From positions 248,001 to 312,000 of the forward strand of contig BMUX01000002.1 in the NCBI GenBank assembly GCA_014650415.1: 64,000 nucleotides of DNA. Reading direction: 5' to 3'. This stretch comes from Streptomyces spiroverticillatus (GTDB lineage: Bacteria; Actinomycetota; Actinomycetes; Streptomycetales; Streptomycetaceae). A program made the position numbers and the translations under genes. Below the pieces are notes generated by a model that worked only from the letters and a program-made list of their open reading frames with translations, had not been told where the DNA came from and did no database searches. Shown piece by piece: positions 35,309 through 43,035 of this stretch (its first letter is position 1; every line of letters begins with the position of its first letter).

Positions 35309-36513
35309 CACGAACCGGACCCCGCAGCGATCTGAGCCTCCGCCGCCTTCCGCGCCGCGATGTTCGCCTCGGCCTCGGCCCGCCACGCCTCGTTGGCCCG
35401 GGTGGTGTCGATCTCGAACTCGAAGCGCCGGACCATCTCGTCCTTGACGTCGGCCGCGTCCACGTAGAACTGCTCGTACCAGCGCCGCAGTTGATAGACC
35501 GGCCCGTCCTCCTCGGTCAGCAGCGGGTTGTCGATCCGGGTCTTGTTCTTCCAGATCTCGACGTCCTGCTCGAAGCCGACGGCCAGCCCCTCGGAGGTGG
35601 CCTGCGCCGCCTGCTCGGCCTGCTCGTCCGTCATGCCGGGGAGCTTCTTGACGATCGCCCCGTACATGAGCATGAAGCTGTTCTCGTCGATGGGGTAGTG
35701 GCAGTTGATGAGCACGGACTCCATCTCCAGCCCGCCACCGACGTCCGCCCACAGCTTGTCGATCATGTACGACGGCCCGTAGTACGAGGCGTCGGACCGC
35801 AGCCCGCCGGAGGCCGACAGCGTCCCCAGGTCGATGTCCGGCCGCGGCGACGACTCCATGTACTGGGTCGCGACGTGCCCGTCGAAGACGTTCTTGAAGT
35901 ATTCGGGGAACGCGTAGTGCACGTAGTAGAAGTGCGCCATGTCCACGACGTTGTCGACAATTTCCCGGCAGTTGGAGTTGTCGACCCGCAGGTAGTGCCA
36001 GGACCAGTCGCTCCACTCACCGGCGTCGGGGCCGTGGATGCCCTCGATCTCGGGGATGGTGACGTCGTCGGTGGGCTTGGAGCCCTCCGGGTCGTTCCAC
36101 ACGTACAGCTGCTTGTTGCGCTCCAGCGTCGGCCAGGCGCGGGTCTTGGCGCGCGGGGGGACGCGGCGGGCGTACGGGATTCCGGCGCACTTGCCGTTGC
36201 CGGACCAGCGCCAGTCGTGGAAGGGGCAGGCCACCGCGTTGCCCTTGACGGTGCCGTGGGCGAGGTTGCCGCCCATGTGCGGACAGTAGGCGTTGAGGAC
36301 GTGGAGTTCGCCGTCGTCCTCGCCCTGGAAGACGACGAGCTTGGTGCCGAAGGCCTGTATCTCGTGCGGCTTGCCGTCCCGGAAGGATTCGGCCAGCCCC
36401 AGGCAGTGCCAGCCGCGCGCGAAACGGGTGGGCAGCGCGGCGGCCTCGATGACGCGGACGTCTTCTTCGTTCTGCGACATGGGCTGCGGCGACACGTCGG
36501 GCTGAACGGACAT
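35308..36513 (-). CDS. kshA: 3-ketosteroid 9-alpha-hydroxylase, Rieske oxygenase component
   Basis: 401 residues. Rieske [2Fe-2S] ligands in CPHMGGNLAHG and CPFHDWRWSGNGKC; mononuclear iron ligands in NVVDMAHFYYVHYAFPEYF (two His) with a downstream Asp. KshA-type segments include ARGWHCLGLAESFRDG and YGPSYMIDKLWADVGGGLE (in part). It hydroxylates C9, leading to B-ring opening when the 1,2 bond is present. ATG 36513 has GGGGAGAACC upstream, 10 bp after the hsaF stop, so it is cotranscribed with hsaEGF. Confidence 0.95.
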   Translation of the reverse strand: MSVQPDVSPQPMSQNEEDVRVIEAAALPTRFARGWHCLGLAESFRDGKPHEIQAFGTKLVVFQGEDDGELHVLNAYCPHMGGNLAHGTVKGNAVACPFHDWRWSGNGKCAGIPYARRVPPRAKTRAWPTLERNKQLYVWNDPEGSKPTDDVTIPEIEGIHGPDAGEWSDWSWHYLRVDNSNCREIVDNVVDMAHFYYVHYAFPEYFKNVFDGHVATQYMESSPRPDIDLGTLSASGGLRSDASYYGPSYMIDKLWADVGGGLEMESVLINCHYPIDENSFMLMYGAIVKKLPGMTDEQAEQAAQATSEGLAVGFEQDVEIWKNKTRIDNPLLTEEDGPVYQLRRWYEQFYVDAADVKDEMVRRFEFEIDTTRANEAWRAEAEANIAARKAAEAQIAAGSGS

Positions 36514-36523
36514 GGTTCTCCCC

Positions 36524-37609
36524 CTACTTGATGATCGCGTGCTGCGACTGGCTGGATTCTGCTGCAAGTTCAAGTGCGATGTCGATCAATTGGTCCTCCT
36601 GGCCGCCGACGAGCCTGCGCTCGCCCGCGCGGAGGAGAATCTGGGCCCCGGAGACGCCGTAGCGCTCGGCCTGCCGGTAGGCGTGCTTGAGGAAGCTGGA
36701 GTAGACCCCGGCGTGGCCCATCATCAGCGACATGCGGTCGAGCAGGCACTCGTCGTCCATGACGGGCCGGACGACGTCCTCGGCCGCGTCGATGATCTTG
36801 AGTACGTCGACGCCGGTACGGATCCCCATCTTCTGGCAGACGGCCGCGAAGGCTTCCACCGGAGTGTTACCGGCACCCGCCCCCAACCGCCGCGTAGAAC
36901 CGTCGATTTGAAGCGCCCCGGCACGCACCGCCGCGACCGAGTTCCCGACCCCGAGCCCGAGGTTCTCGTGCCCGTGGAACCCGACCTGGGCGTCGTCCCC
37001 CAGCTCGGCCACGAGCGCCGCGACCCGATCCGTCACGTCGTCCATGACCATCGCACCGGCCGAGTCCACGACGTACACGCACTGGCAACCGGCATCGGCC
37101 ATGATCCGCGCCTGCTTGGCGAGGTTCTCGGGCGTGGTCGAGTGGGCCATCATCAAGAAGCCCACCGTCTCCAGCCCCATCTCCCGCGCCAGCCCGAAGT
37201 GCTGGACGGAGATGTCGGCCTCGGTGCAGTGCGTGGCGATGCGGCACACGGAACCGCCGTTCCCGTGAGCGGCCCGGATGTCGTCCTTCACCCCCAGCCC
37301 CGGCAGCATCAGGAAGGCGATCTTCGCCTGCTTCGCCGTGTCGACGGCGATCTTGATGAGCTCCTGCTCGGGCGTCTTGGAGAACCCGTAGTTGAAGGAC
37401 GACCCCCCGAGCCCGTCCCCGTGCGTGACCTCGATGACGGGCACACCGGCCCCGTCGAGGGCGCCGACGATGTTCCGTACGTCCTCGCCCGTGAACTGGT
37501 GGCGCTTGGCGTGCGAGCCGTCGCGCAGGGAGGAGTCGGTGATGCGGATGTCGAGGGCGTCGGAGTACGTTCCGCGCGCGCTCGGCGTGTAGGTCCGTAC
37601 GCTGCTCAT
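36524..37609 (-). CDS. hsaF: 4-hydroxy-2-oxohexanoate/4-hydroxy-2-oxovalerate aldolase
   Basis: 361 residues, DmpG-like class II aldolase: metal and catalytic residues in [14 protein letters not shown] and [15 protein letters not shown] (His-x-His), plus the C-terminal communication domain. It splits 4-hydroxy-2-oxohexanoate into pyruvate and propanal; the aldehyde is channelled to HsaG, the gene before it, overlapping by 4 bases (ATGA). ATG 37609 begins [10 protein letters not shown]. Confidence 0.95.
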   Translation of the reverse strand: MSSVRTYTPSARGTYSDALDIRITDSSLRDGSHAKRHQFTGEDVRNIVGALDGAGVPVIEVTHGDGLGGSSFNYGFSKTPEQELIKIAVDTAKQAKIAFLMLPGLGVKDDIRAAHGNGGSVCRIATHCTEADISVQHFGLAREMGLETVGFLMMAHSTTPENLAKQARIMADAGCQCVYVVDSAGAMVMDDVTDRVAALVAELGDDAQVGFHGHENLGLGVGNSVAAVRAGALQIDGSTRRLGAGAGNTPVEAFAAVCQKMGIRTGVDVLKIIDAAEDVVRPVMDDECLLDRMSLMMGHAGVYSSFLKHAYRQAERYGVSGAQILLRAGERRLVGGQEDQLIDIALELAAESSQSQHAIIK

Positions 37610-38517
37610 GCCTGCATCCCCTTCGCGAACTCCTCGCCGACCTTGGTGGCGGCGGCGGTCATGATGTCCAGATTTCCTGCGTACGGCGGCAGGAAGTCGC
37701 CGGCGCCCTCGACCTCCAGGAAGATCGCGACGCGCGCCATCCCCCCGTTCATCGCGGACGGCTCGTCGAACTGCGGTTCCGTACGCAGCCGATAGCCGGG
37801 CACGTACGCCGCCACGTCCTCCGCGACCTGCTTCACGGACGCGATGATCGCCTCGCGGTCGGCGTCCTCCGGAATGGCGCAGAAGACGGTGTCGCGCATG
37901 ATGACCGGCGGATCGGCGGGGTTGAGGATGATGATCGCCTTGCCGCGCCGGGCACCGCCGATCTCCTCGATGCCGCGCGAGGTGGTCCGGGTGAACTCGT
38001 CGATGTTGGCCCGGGTCCCGGGCCCTGCCGACACGGACGCGACCGAGGCGACGATCTCCGCGTACGCGACAGGCACGACCCGCGAGACGGCGTACACCAT
38101 CGGGATCGTCGCCTGACCACCACACGTGATCATGTTGACGTTGTCCTCGTCCAGGTGCGCGGTGAGGTTCGCGGGCGGCACCACGGCGGGACCGACGGCA
38201 GCGGGCGTCAAGTCGACTGCCTTGATGCCGAGTTCGCGGTAGCGCGGGGCGTTGGCCCGGTGGACGTACGCGCTGGTCGCCTCGAAGACGATGTCCGGCT
38301 TCTCGTCCTGGGAGAGGAGCCAGTCCACCCCTTCATGACTGGCCTCGACACCCAACTTCCGTGCGCGCGCGAGCCCTTCACTCGCCGGGTCGACGCCGAT
38401 CATCCACCGTGGCTCGATGTGCGCGGACCGCTGGAGCTTGTAGAGCAGGTCGGTGCCGATGTTGCCGGAGCCGACGATGGCGGCGGTGGCTTTCCTGACA
38501 GGGTCTGCGTGCTTCAT
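37606..38517 (-). CDS. hsaG: Acylating propanal/acetaldehyde dehydrogenase
   Basis: 303 residues, DmpF-like. NAD site [14 protein letters not shown] and the catalytic Cys in [13 protein letters not shown], with the [17 protein letters not shown] segment typical of the family. It makes propionyl-CoA from propanal inside the HsaF-HsaG complex. 12 bp separate it from hsaE and it overlaps hsaF. Confidence 0.95.
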   Translation of the reverse strand: MKHADPVRKATAAIVGSGNIGTDLLYKLQRSAHIEPRWMIGVDPASEGLARARKLGVEASHEGVDWLLSQDEKPDIVFEATSAYVHRANAPRYRELGIKAVDLTPAAVGPAVVPPANLTAHLDEDNVNMITCGGQATIPMVYAVSRVVPVAYAEIVASVASVSAGPGTRANIDEFTRTTSRGIEEIGGARRGKAIIILNPADPPVIMRDTVFCAIPEDADREAIIASVKQVAEDVAAYVPGYRLRTEPQFDEPSAMNGGMARVAIFLEVEGAGDFLPPYAGNLDIMTAAATKVGEEFAKGMQA

Positions 38518-38529
38518 CGCGTACGTACC

Positions 38530-39318
38530 TCAGCTGAAGGAGAGGGAGACGGAGCCGAGCCCGGAGAACTCGGCGGTGTAGGTCCGGCCCGCGACCACGT
38601 CGACGGCGCGCGTGCAGGACCCCGGCAGCACCACGTGCCCCTTGCGCAACGGAACACCGAAGCGGGCGACAGTACGGGCCAGCCAGGCGACGGAGGCGGC
38701 GGGATCACCGAGCACGGCGTCACTGCGCCCCTGGGTGATCAGCTCGTCCCCGCACCGGAGGGTGGCGTCGATGGCCCGCAGATCCAGCTCGCGCGGGTCG
38801 CGCCCCTCGCCGATGACGTACCCGGCCGACGAGGCGTTGTCCGCGATCGTGTCGGCAATCCCGATCTTCCAGTCGGCGATCCGACTGTCAATCAACTCAA
38901 TTGCGGGTACGACGAGTTCGGTCGCGGAGAGCACATCGGCAACGGTGCACCCCTCCCCCGGCAGGTCGTCCCCGAGCACGAAGCCGACCTCGACCTCGAC
39001 GCGGGGCGCGCAGTAGCGGGCCGCGGGCACGGGGGTGCCCTCGTGCAGCTCCATGTCGTCCAGGAGGTGCCCGTAGTCGGGCTCGTCGACGCCCATCATC
39101 TGCTGCATCACCGGCGACGACAGCCCGACCTTGTGCCCGGTGATACGGGCACCGGCGGTGATGCGGTGGCGGATATTAAGAAGCTGGATCTCGTACGCGT
39201 CCTCGGTGGAGATACCGGGAAAGGCGGCGCTCCCGGCGAGGGGCGCGACCGGCGTACGGCTGTGCTCGGCGGAACGCAGCAGCTCCGCGGCCTCCTGCCT
39301 CCGGTGGTCGTCGAGCAT
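38530..39318 (-). CDS. hsaE: 2-hydroxypentadienoate-type hydratase (2-hydroxyhexa-2,4-dienoate hydratase)
   Basis: 262 residues, BphH/MhpD-like hydratase of the FAH-related fold: GARITGHKVGLSSPVMQQ, the acidic metal pocket VEVEVGFVLGDDLPG and AIELIDSRIADWKIG are characteristic. It hydrates the C6 dienoate from HsaD to 4-hydroxy-2-oxohexanoate. First gene of the hsaEGF-kshA-orf-kshB operon; ATG 39318 has GGAGGACC upstream and a 17-bp dyad 80 bp further up. Confidence 0.94.
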   Translation of the reverse strand: MLDDHRRQEAAELLRSAEHSRTPVAPLAGSAAFPGISTEDAYEIQLLNIRHRITAGARITGHKVGLSSPVMQQMMGVDEPDYGHLLDDMELHEGTPVPAARYCAPRVEVEVGFVLGDDLPGEGCTVADVLSATELVVPAIELIDSRIADWKIGIADTIADNASSAGYVIGEGRDPRELDLRAIDATLRCGDELITQGRSDAVLGDPAASVAWLARTVARFGVPLRKGHVVLPGSCTRAVDVVAGRTYTAEFSGLGSVSLSFS

Positions 39319-39397
39319 GGGGGCGGTCCTCCAGGGCGGTGGGGCGGTGCGGTTCCGGCGAGGCTAAGGGGGACTCGGGACCGCCCGGGAGGGCCAA

Positions 39398-39414
39398 TTC
39401 CCACTGACCGGGAA
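39398..39414. promoter_or_regulatory. Candidate IclR operator upstream of hsaE
   Basis: TTCCCACTGACCGGGAA, 16/17 identical to the site upstream of hsaA and placed 80 bp from the hsaE start. The conserved spacing in two otherwise unlike spacers argues for function. Confidence 0.7.
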
Positions 39415-39508
39415 AGGGGTCGGGGGCCTTGGAGGTACGGAAAAGGGGTGGGCCGGAGTGCGTCTCCGGCCCGCCCCAGGACGCGCCGCTTTCCGATAGA
39501 TTGCGGCC

Positions 39509-39754
39509 ATGACCGGACAAATCAGGCTTCTCGTGCCCTGGCTGGCAGTCCTGGGTGCAGGCGCAGGTTGGGGCGTCGTCGCCGGGCCGCGATGGCTCGC
39601 CCTGCCGGCGGTGGTCTGCTACGCAGTGACCCTTTTCAAGGCGAGACAGCACTACGGGTCGTACGGCTTCCTCAACCGCCGGGACAAGGTCGTCGTGATC
39701 GGTGCACTGGCTCTCGCTGTCGCCGCTGCCACCGTCACGGCGTCGGCCCCGTAA
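39509..39754 (+). CDS. Small integral membrane protein, unknown
   Basis: 81 residues with two to three hydrophobic segments (LVPWLAVLGAGAGWGVVAG, LALPAVVCYAVTLF and VVVIGALALAVAAATV) linked by a basic loop (KARQHYGSYGFLNRRDK). ATG start with a weak upstream site. It marks the edge of the steroid cluster and the start of the accessory island; it is divergent from hsaE and I do not recognise it. Confidence 0.6.
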   Translation: MTGQIRLLVPWLAVLGAGAGWGVVAGPRWLALPAVVCYAVTLFKARQHYGSYGFLNRRDKVVVIGALALAVAAATVTASAP

Positions 39755-39783
39755 CCGGTCTCGCAGGGGGCAGCCGCGCCTGG

Positions 39784-40800
39784 CTAATACGGCGGCTCCG
39801 CGAACAGTTCGCGCAGCCAGCGGGCGATGTCTGCGCCGCCATCGTCACCGGTCATGGCCTCCGGGAAGAGGCGGCCCCAGGCGCCTGCCCGGGAGACCGC
39901 GCCGAGGCGGCAGGCCAGGCTCACCGCGCGGTGGAGTTCGGCGGTGGTGAGTCCGTCGCCGGTCCACGGTTCCAGGTAGGCGTCGCGGAGGCGGGGCAGG
40001 ATCTCGGGGCCGAAGAGGTGGCGGGCGACGCGGGCGTTGACCAGGAGGCTCGCGAAGGGGTGCCCGACGACGGCGTCGCCCCAGTCGAAGAAGGCGTACC
40101 GGTCGGGGTGGCCGGCACTGGGGGCGAAGACCTGGTTGGCATGGAGGTCGGAGTGATCGAGGGAGGCGGGAATGCCGAATCCCTCCAACTCCGCGCACCA
40201 GTCGGCGACTTGACCGGCCCTGGCCAGCATGGCCGCCCGCTCCCCCGCCGAGAGGGCCGCACAGGCCTCGACCATGCGCTCGTACGTCTCCACCAGCACG
40301 CTGTTGCGCAGGCTCGGGACGCCGAGGGCCTCCGCCTTGTCGGCGTACGGAATCAGGGCGCGCTGCATGGTGGCGTACTGGCGGAGGGGTTCCTCCCATG
40401 CATGGGGGTCGCCCTGCGCGTCGAGCACGTCGGCAAAGAGGGTGCCACCGTCGGGCCACAGGGCCCAGCCCCGCTCGACGTCGACGGCGTACGGATGCAG
40501 TACGTGCTCGGGCACCCACCGGGCGAGGGCCTCGCCGAGTCCGGCCTCGAAGGCGGAAGCGGGCGGGTTCGCCTTGAACCAAGCACTGCTGCCGCCCTCC
40601 AGCCGGAACCTCACCAGCACCGACCAGGGCCGGATACGCACGGCCCGCGCCCGCGCCGGGACCTCCCTCATTCCGGCCTCGCGGAGGACCCGCGCGGCCC
40701 AGCCGAGGGCCTGCGCCTGCCAGCAGGGGTCGTCCCAGGGGGTACGGGTTCCGGCGTAATCCCCCAGGTCGAGGGTGGTTTCGGTGTGTCCGTGGTCCAT
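39784..40800 (-). CDS. Aminoglycoside-phosphotransferase-like (APH/choline kinase fold) protein
   Basis: 338 residues. The kinase-like catalytic loop reads SLDHSDLHANQVF (Brenner motif with Asp and Asn) and the metal-binding region YAFFDWGDAVVGHPF. The N-lobe contains SSAWFKANPPASAFEAGL. Such proteins phosphorylate small molecules; resistance is only one of many roles, and nothing here indicates an antibiotic substrate. ATG 40800 is preferred because it begins the conserved part; upstream in-frame codons are unlike coding sequence. Confidence 0.7.
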   Translation of the reverse strand: MDHGHTETTLDLGDYAGTRTPWDDPCWQAQALGWAARVLREAGMREVPARARAVRIRPWSVLVRFRLEGGSSAWFKANPPASAFEAGLGEALARWVPEHVLHPYAVDVERGWALWPDGGTLFADVLDAQGDPHAWEEPLRQYATMQRALIPYADKAEALGVPSLRNSVLVETYERMVEACAALSAGERAAMLARAGQVADWCAELEGFGIPASLDHSDLHANQVFAPSAGHPDRYAFFDWGDAVVGHPFASLLVNARVARHLFGPEILPRLRDAYLEPWTGDGLTTAELHRAVSLACRLGAVSRAGAWGRLFPEAMTGDDGGADIARWLRELFAEPPY

Positions 40801-40937
40801 CGCCCCATCAGACCACCGCGAACGCCGACGCTCCAGCGAGTATCCCGCCCGCATTGCGCATCCAGAATTCCGTAGGTGCCGGCCTGCGGAATTGACGCAG
40901 ACCATCAACCGCCGCCCCGTCCAACACTCTTGGTGCG

Positions 40938-41036
40938 TCAACGGCACCGTCGGGCCCTGTTGACGAGCACAACGGTCAGCGGACCGACGACGAGTCCAAT
41001 GGCCGCACCCAACAGCAAGACGGTGAGAGCACTCAC
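40938..41036 (-). CDS. Candidate 32-residue single-pass membrane protein
   Basis: GTG at 41036 with GGAGG 8-9 bases upstream; stop TGA at 40938. The product is one hydrophobic helix (LTVLLLGAAIGLVVGPLTVV) followed by a basic tail (NRARRCR). Last of a series of similar very short minus-strand genes downstream of the RHS gene. Proposed as a membrane immunity or accessory peptide; expression is not shown. Confidence 0.45.
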   Translation of the reverse strand: MSALTVLLLGAAIGLVVGPLTVVLVNRARRCR

Positions 41037-41094
41037 TTCCGGGCCTCCGCTTCCGCTTTCGAAATCCACTTCCGCAAGGCGCATTCTTCGCACC

Positions 41095-41271
41095 TCAGAG
41101 CTTCCTCTTCCTGAAGCCGTGATTCCAAACAGCCAGTATCAATATCGTCACGAGAACCACTATGCAGATCCCCAGCCCGGTGTACGCAAGGTCACCGCTC
41201 TTCAGCCCGCAAAAGAGAGCGCCCGCAGCGACCAGCAGCGAGAGGAGAGTGAAGATGACCAGATTTTGCAC
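41095..41271 (-). CDS. Candidate 58-residue membrane protein
   Basis: GTG at 41271 with GGAAG just upstream. Two hydrophobic segments (LVIFTLLSLLVAAGALFCG and LGICIVVLVTILILAVW) and a basic end (RKRKL). It is AT-richer than surrounding core genes, like the rest of the island. Part of the short membrane-gene series. Confidence 0.5.
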   Translation of the reverse strand: MQNLVIFTLLSLLVAAGALFCGLKSGDLAYTGLGICIVVLVTILILAVWNHGFRKRKL

Positions 41272-41336
41272 GAGACTTCCATCTGGTTAACCTGCAAAGA
41301 AGGGAGACGACGAACAATCCGTGGTGGTGGCAGGAT

Positions 41337-41465
41337 CTAGCGCCTGCGACGCCGCATTGCTCCTATGCCCATGGAAATAGCGACAACGACGAACAAGCCG
41401 ATGAATATCGCTATCCCCCAACCAGGCAAATTTGGACCGTCACCAACACCGAGCACGCGCAACAT
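41337..41465 (-). CDS. Candidate 42-residue single-pass membrane protein
   Basis: ATG at 41465 with a strong GGGAGGGCG site. One hydrophobic helix (GWGIAIFIGLFVVVAISMG) and a run of five Arg at the end. It follows an RHS remnant at 41500-41596, matching the arrangement RHS tip then small membrane gene seen elsewhere in the array. Confidence 0.55.
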   Translation of the reverse strand: MLRVLGVGDGPNLPGWGIAIFIGLFVVVAISMGIGAMRRRRR

Positions 41466-41499
41466 TCCGCCCTCCCCCCCCCTTCCCGTGATGCCCCAT

Positions 41500-41596
41500 C
41501 ATGGAATTCCCGGGTACCCCAGGGCTCCCGGTTGAACCCCATCCCCTCGGAGGGAACGGCCTTCCCGGCCCAGGCGCCCACGAAAGCGAAGATCAT
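41500..41596 (-). pseudogene. RHS gene remnant
   Basis: On the complement this reads GMGFNREPWGTREFHDG, a decayed version of MGFNREASGTLNSMTTGG in the complete RHS protein, preceded by a degenerate form of the adjoining upstream sequence. Downstream resemblance fades. It is a trace of a further displaced RHS copy. Confidence 0.55.
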
Positions 41597-41598
41597 GG

Positions 41599-41691
41599 CT
41601 ATTTCGGACGTGACCTCATCCCGAGTAAGCCGCCGATCAGGATGAAAATTTCAGCCAGAGGTTCACCCCTGGTGGCAGCGTCCATGCGCAT
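41599..41691 (-). CDS. Candidate 30-residue membrane peptide
   Basis: ATG at 41691 with GGGACACC upstream, 7 bp after the preceding small gene. A short hydrophobic stretch (LAEIFILIGGLLGM) ends in RSRPK. Weakest of the small candidates because of its length. Confidence 0.3.
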   Translation of the reverse strand: MRMDAATRGEPLAEIFILIGGLLGMRSRPK

Positions 41692-41698
41692 GGTGTCC

Positions 41699-41809
41699 CT
41701 ACTTCTTCAATCGGACGTAAAAAGCCGCAGCGATACCGATGATGACAACCACGGTGGCTATAATCGCGCCGGAAGTACCGGACAGCGCGGCAAGCGTGTT
41801 ACTTTCCAC
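41699..41809 (-). CDS. Candidate 36-residue single-pass membrane protein
   Basis: GTG at 41809 with a strong CGGAGGG site. One hydrophobic helix (GAIIATVVVIIGIAAAFYV) and a basic tail (RLKK). It lies just downstream of the displaced RHS tip, as expected of a cognate immunity gene. Confidence 0.55.
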   Translation of the reverse strand: MESNTLAALSGTSGAIIATVVVIIGIAAAFYVRLKK

Positions 41810-41896
41810 TAAACCCTCCGATGATGAGGTTCTCCGACTGGGGCGGCTGACTGGCCTGGGAGAAAGCTGAATGGCTCTCCCTCATGCCCAAATCAT

Positions 41897-42588
41897 TTAT
41901 CCCCAGGCATCCATTCCTTCCTCCTCAACCTTGTCACCCACGTAGTCCCCAATCTTGAAACACGCGGCGCCCACGAGAGCCCCACCGACTCCGCCCGTAG
42001 GAGCTCCTGCAGCTACAGCGACCGTTCCGCAAGCAGAATCCGTAAGCGCACCAGCTGCCATCCCCGCACCGATAGCGGCAGCTTTGCCGTACTTCCCGTT
42101 CGCCAGCGCGCCCACAGCTTCTGCCCCAGACTTGACGTCGCCGTAGAGACCGACAGCTTTGGTGGCGCCCTTAAGCACTCCGCCTACGCTCAACGTTCCG
42201 TTGGGGTCGATGCGGTTGACGGGGTCGCCTTCGGCGTAGAGGTAGGGGTTCTTCTCCTGGCCCGAGGGGTCGGGGCTGGTGAAGCGGCCGATACGGGGGT
42301 CGTAGTAGCGGGCCTATGGGTGGTAGAGGCCGGTGGGGTCCTGGTAGCCGCCGGCGAACCGGTCGGGCTGGGGGACCTTTTCGGTGAAGGTGCCGTCGAC
42401 GCCGCGGGGGCTGTAGCGGTACTCGTTCACCTTCGCGCCCGTCTCGTCGGCCAGGGCCAGGACGGAGCCGAGTGCGTCGGTGAGGTAGTAGTACGACTTG
42501 CCCCCGGTCGTCATAGAGCTCAGGGTGCCCCCGGGCTCCCGGCCGAATCCCATGTCCCCGGACGGGTGGGTCTTCGCGGAGAGGCCTA
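41897..42588 (-). pseudogene. Displaced RHS core and C-terminal tip, interrupted by one stop codon
   Basis: The complement from 42588 matches the end of the complete RHS gene almost base for base through the RHS-associated core (LTDALGSVLALADETGAKVN, RYYDPRIGRFTSPDPSGQ), then switches to an unrelated 98-residue tip after RIDPNG. An in-frame TAG at 42314-42316 (GLYHP-stop-ARYYDP, where the complete gene has GLYHLKARYYDP) breaks it; the frame is otherwise continuous. A TTG at 42193 could start a stand-alone tip. The tip is Gly/Ala-rich with two Cys and ends EEEGMDAWG. It has no signal peptide and looks like a silent cassette that could replace the active tip by recombination. Confidence 0.75.
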
Positions 42589-42682
42589 GTGGTGCGTAAC
42601 CGGTATCCGCCCAAGCCCTCGTGATGCGCGGGTGGACGGTCGAGGCGCGGAACCGACGGCAGTGCCAGAGGCACCGCCCACC

Positions 42683-42778
42683 CTATGAATCTGAAAGCGA
42701 GAGATTGCCGTCGCCGTCGTAGATGTAGGTGACCGTGGGGGAGAACTCCGTAATGTAGTCCCGGTTGAAGGAACCGAC
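42683..42778 (-). pseudogene. RHS repeat fragment
   Basis: Reads DYITEFSPTVTYIYDGDG and then NLSLSDS-stop, matching DRITEV...TVTYVYDGDGNLS of the complete RHS protein. The 100 bp between it and the displaced tip is not RHS-like; one frame there reads HPRITRAWADTGYA, faintly transposase-like. Confidence 0.55.
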
Positions 42779-42805
42779 CAACTGGGCTACTGGCTGCTCC
42801 TGGAT

Positions 42806-42841
42806 GTGCCCCGCTCCTCGGAAGTCTGAGGAGCGGGGCAC
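42806..42841. terminator. Perfect 14-bp hairpin after the RHS operon
   Basis: Arms GTGCCCCGCTCCTC (42806-42819) and its complement (42828-42841) with an 8-base loop. It follows the small membrane gene at 42870-42998 and probably ends the rhs transcript. Confidence 0.8.
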
Positions 42842-42869
42842 CGTGCTGCTTACCAGAAACCGGGAGTCC

Positions 42870-42998
42870 CTACTTCTTTCGGCTCTTCGCGGCGAATGCG
42901 ACTATTACACAGAGCACCACGACTCCGATGAGAATCCAGACGGGTACCCCTCCCAGTCCCTTGTAGGACAAGGTCACCAAACTCTGAGTCTCCGTCAT
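42870..42998 (-). CDS. Candidate 42-residue membrane protein directly downstream of the RHS gene
   Basis: ATG at 42998 with GGGAGG 8 bases upstream. The sequence begins MTETQSLVTL, has one hydrophobic helix (VPVWILIGVVVLCVIVAFA) and ends AKSRKK. It lies 37 bp after the rhs stop and before the terminator, the position where RHS/WapA immunity genes are found. Immunity function is inferred from position only. Confidence 0.65.
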   Translation of the reverse strand: MTETQSLVTLSYKGLGGVPVWILIGVVVLCVIVAFAAKSRKK

Positions 42999-43035
42999 CA
43001 GTAATCCTCCCATGCCATCTGGCAGTTAATGGTTG

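Noticed and set aside
39784..40800. Aminoglycoside resistance gene
   Set aside because: The kinase-like fold is shared by many metabolic phosphotransferases and nothing in the context points to resistance.
40876..41340. 154-codon plus-strand frame across the small-gene array
   Set aside because: Poor codon bias and composition, and it is antisense to three better-supported small frames.
42589..42682. Transposase remnant between RHS fragments
   Set aside because: Only a short WADTGY-like string in one frame; too little to call an insertion sequence.
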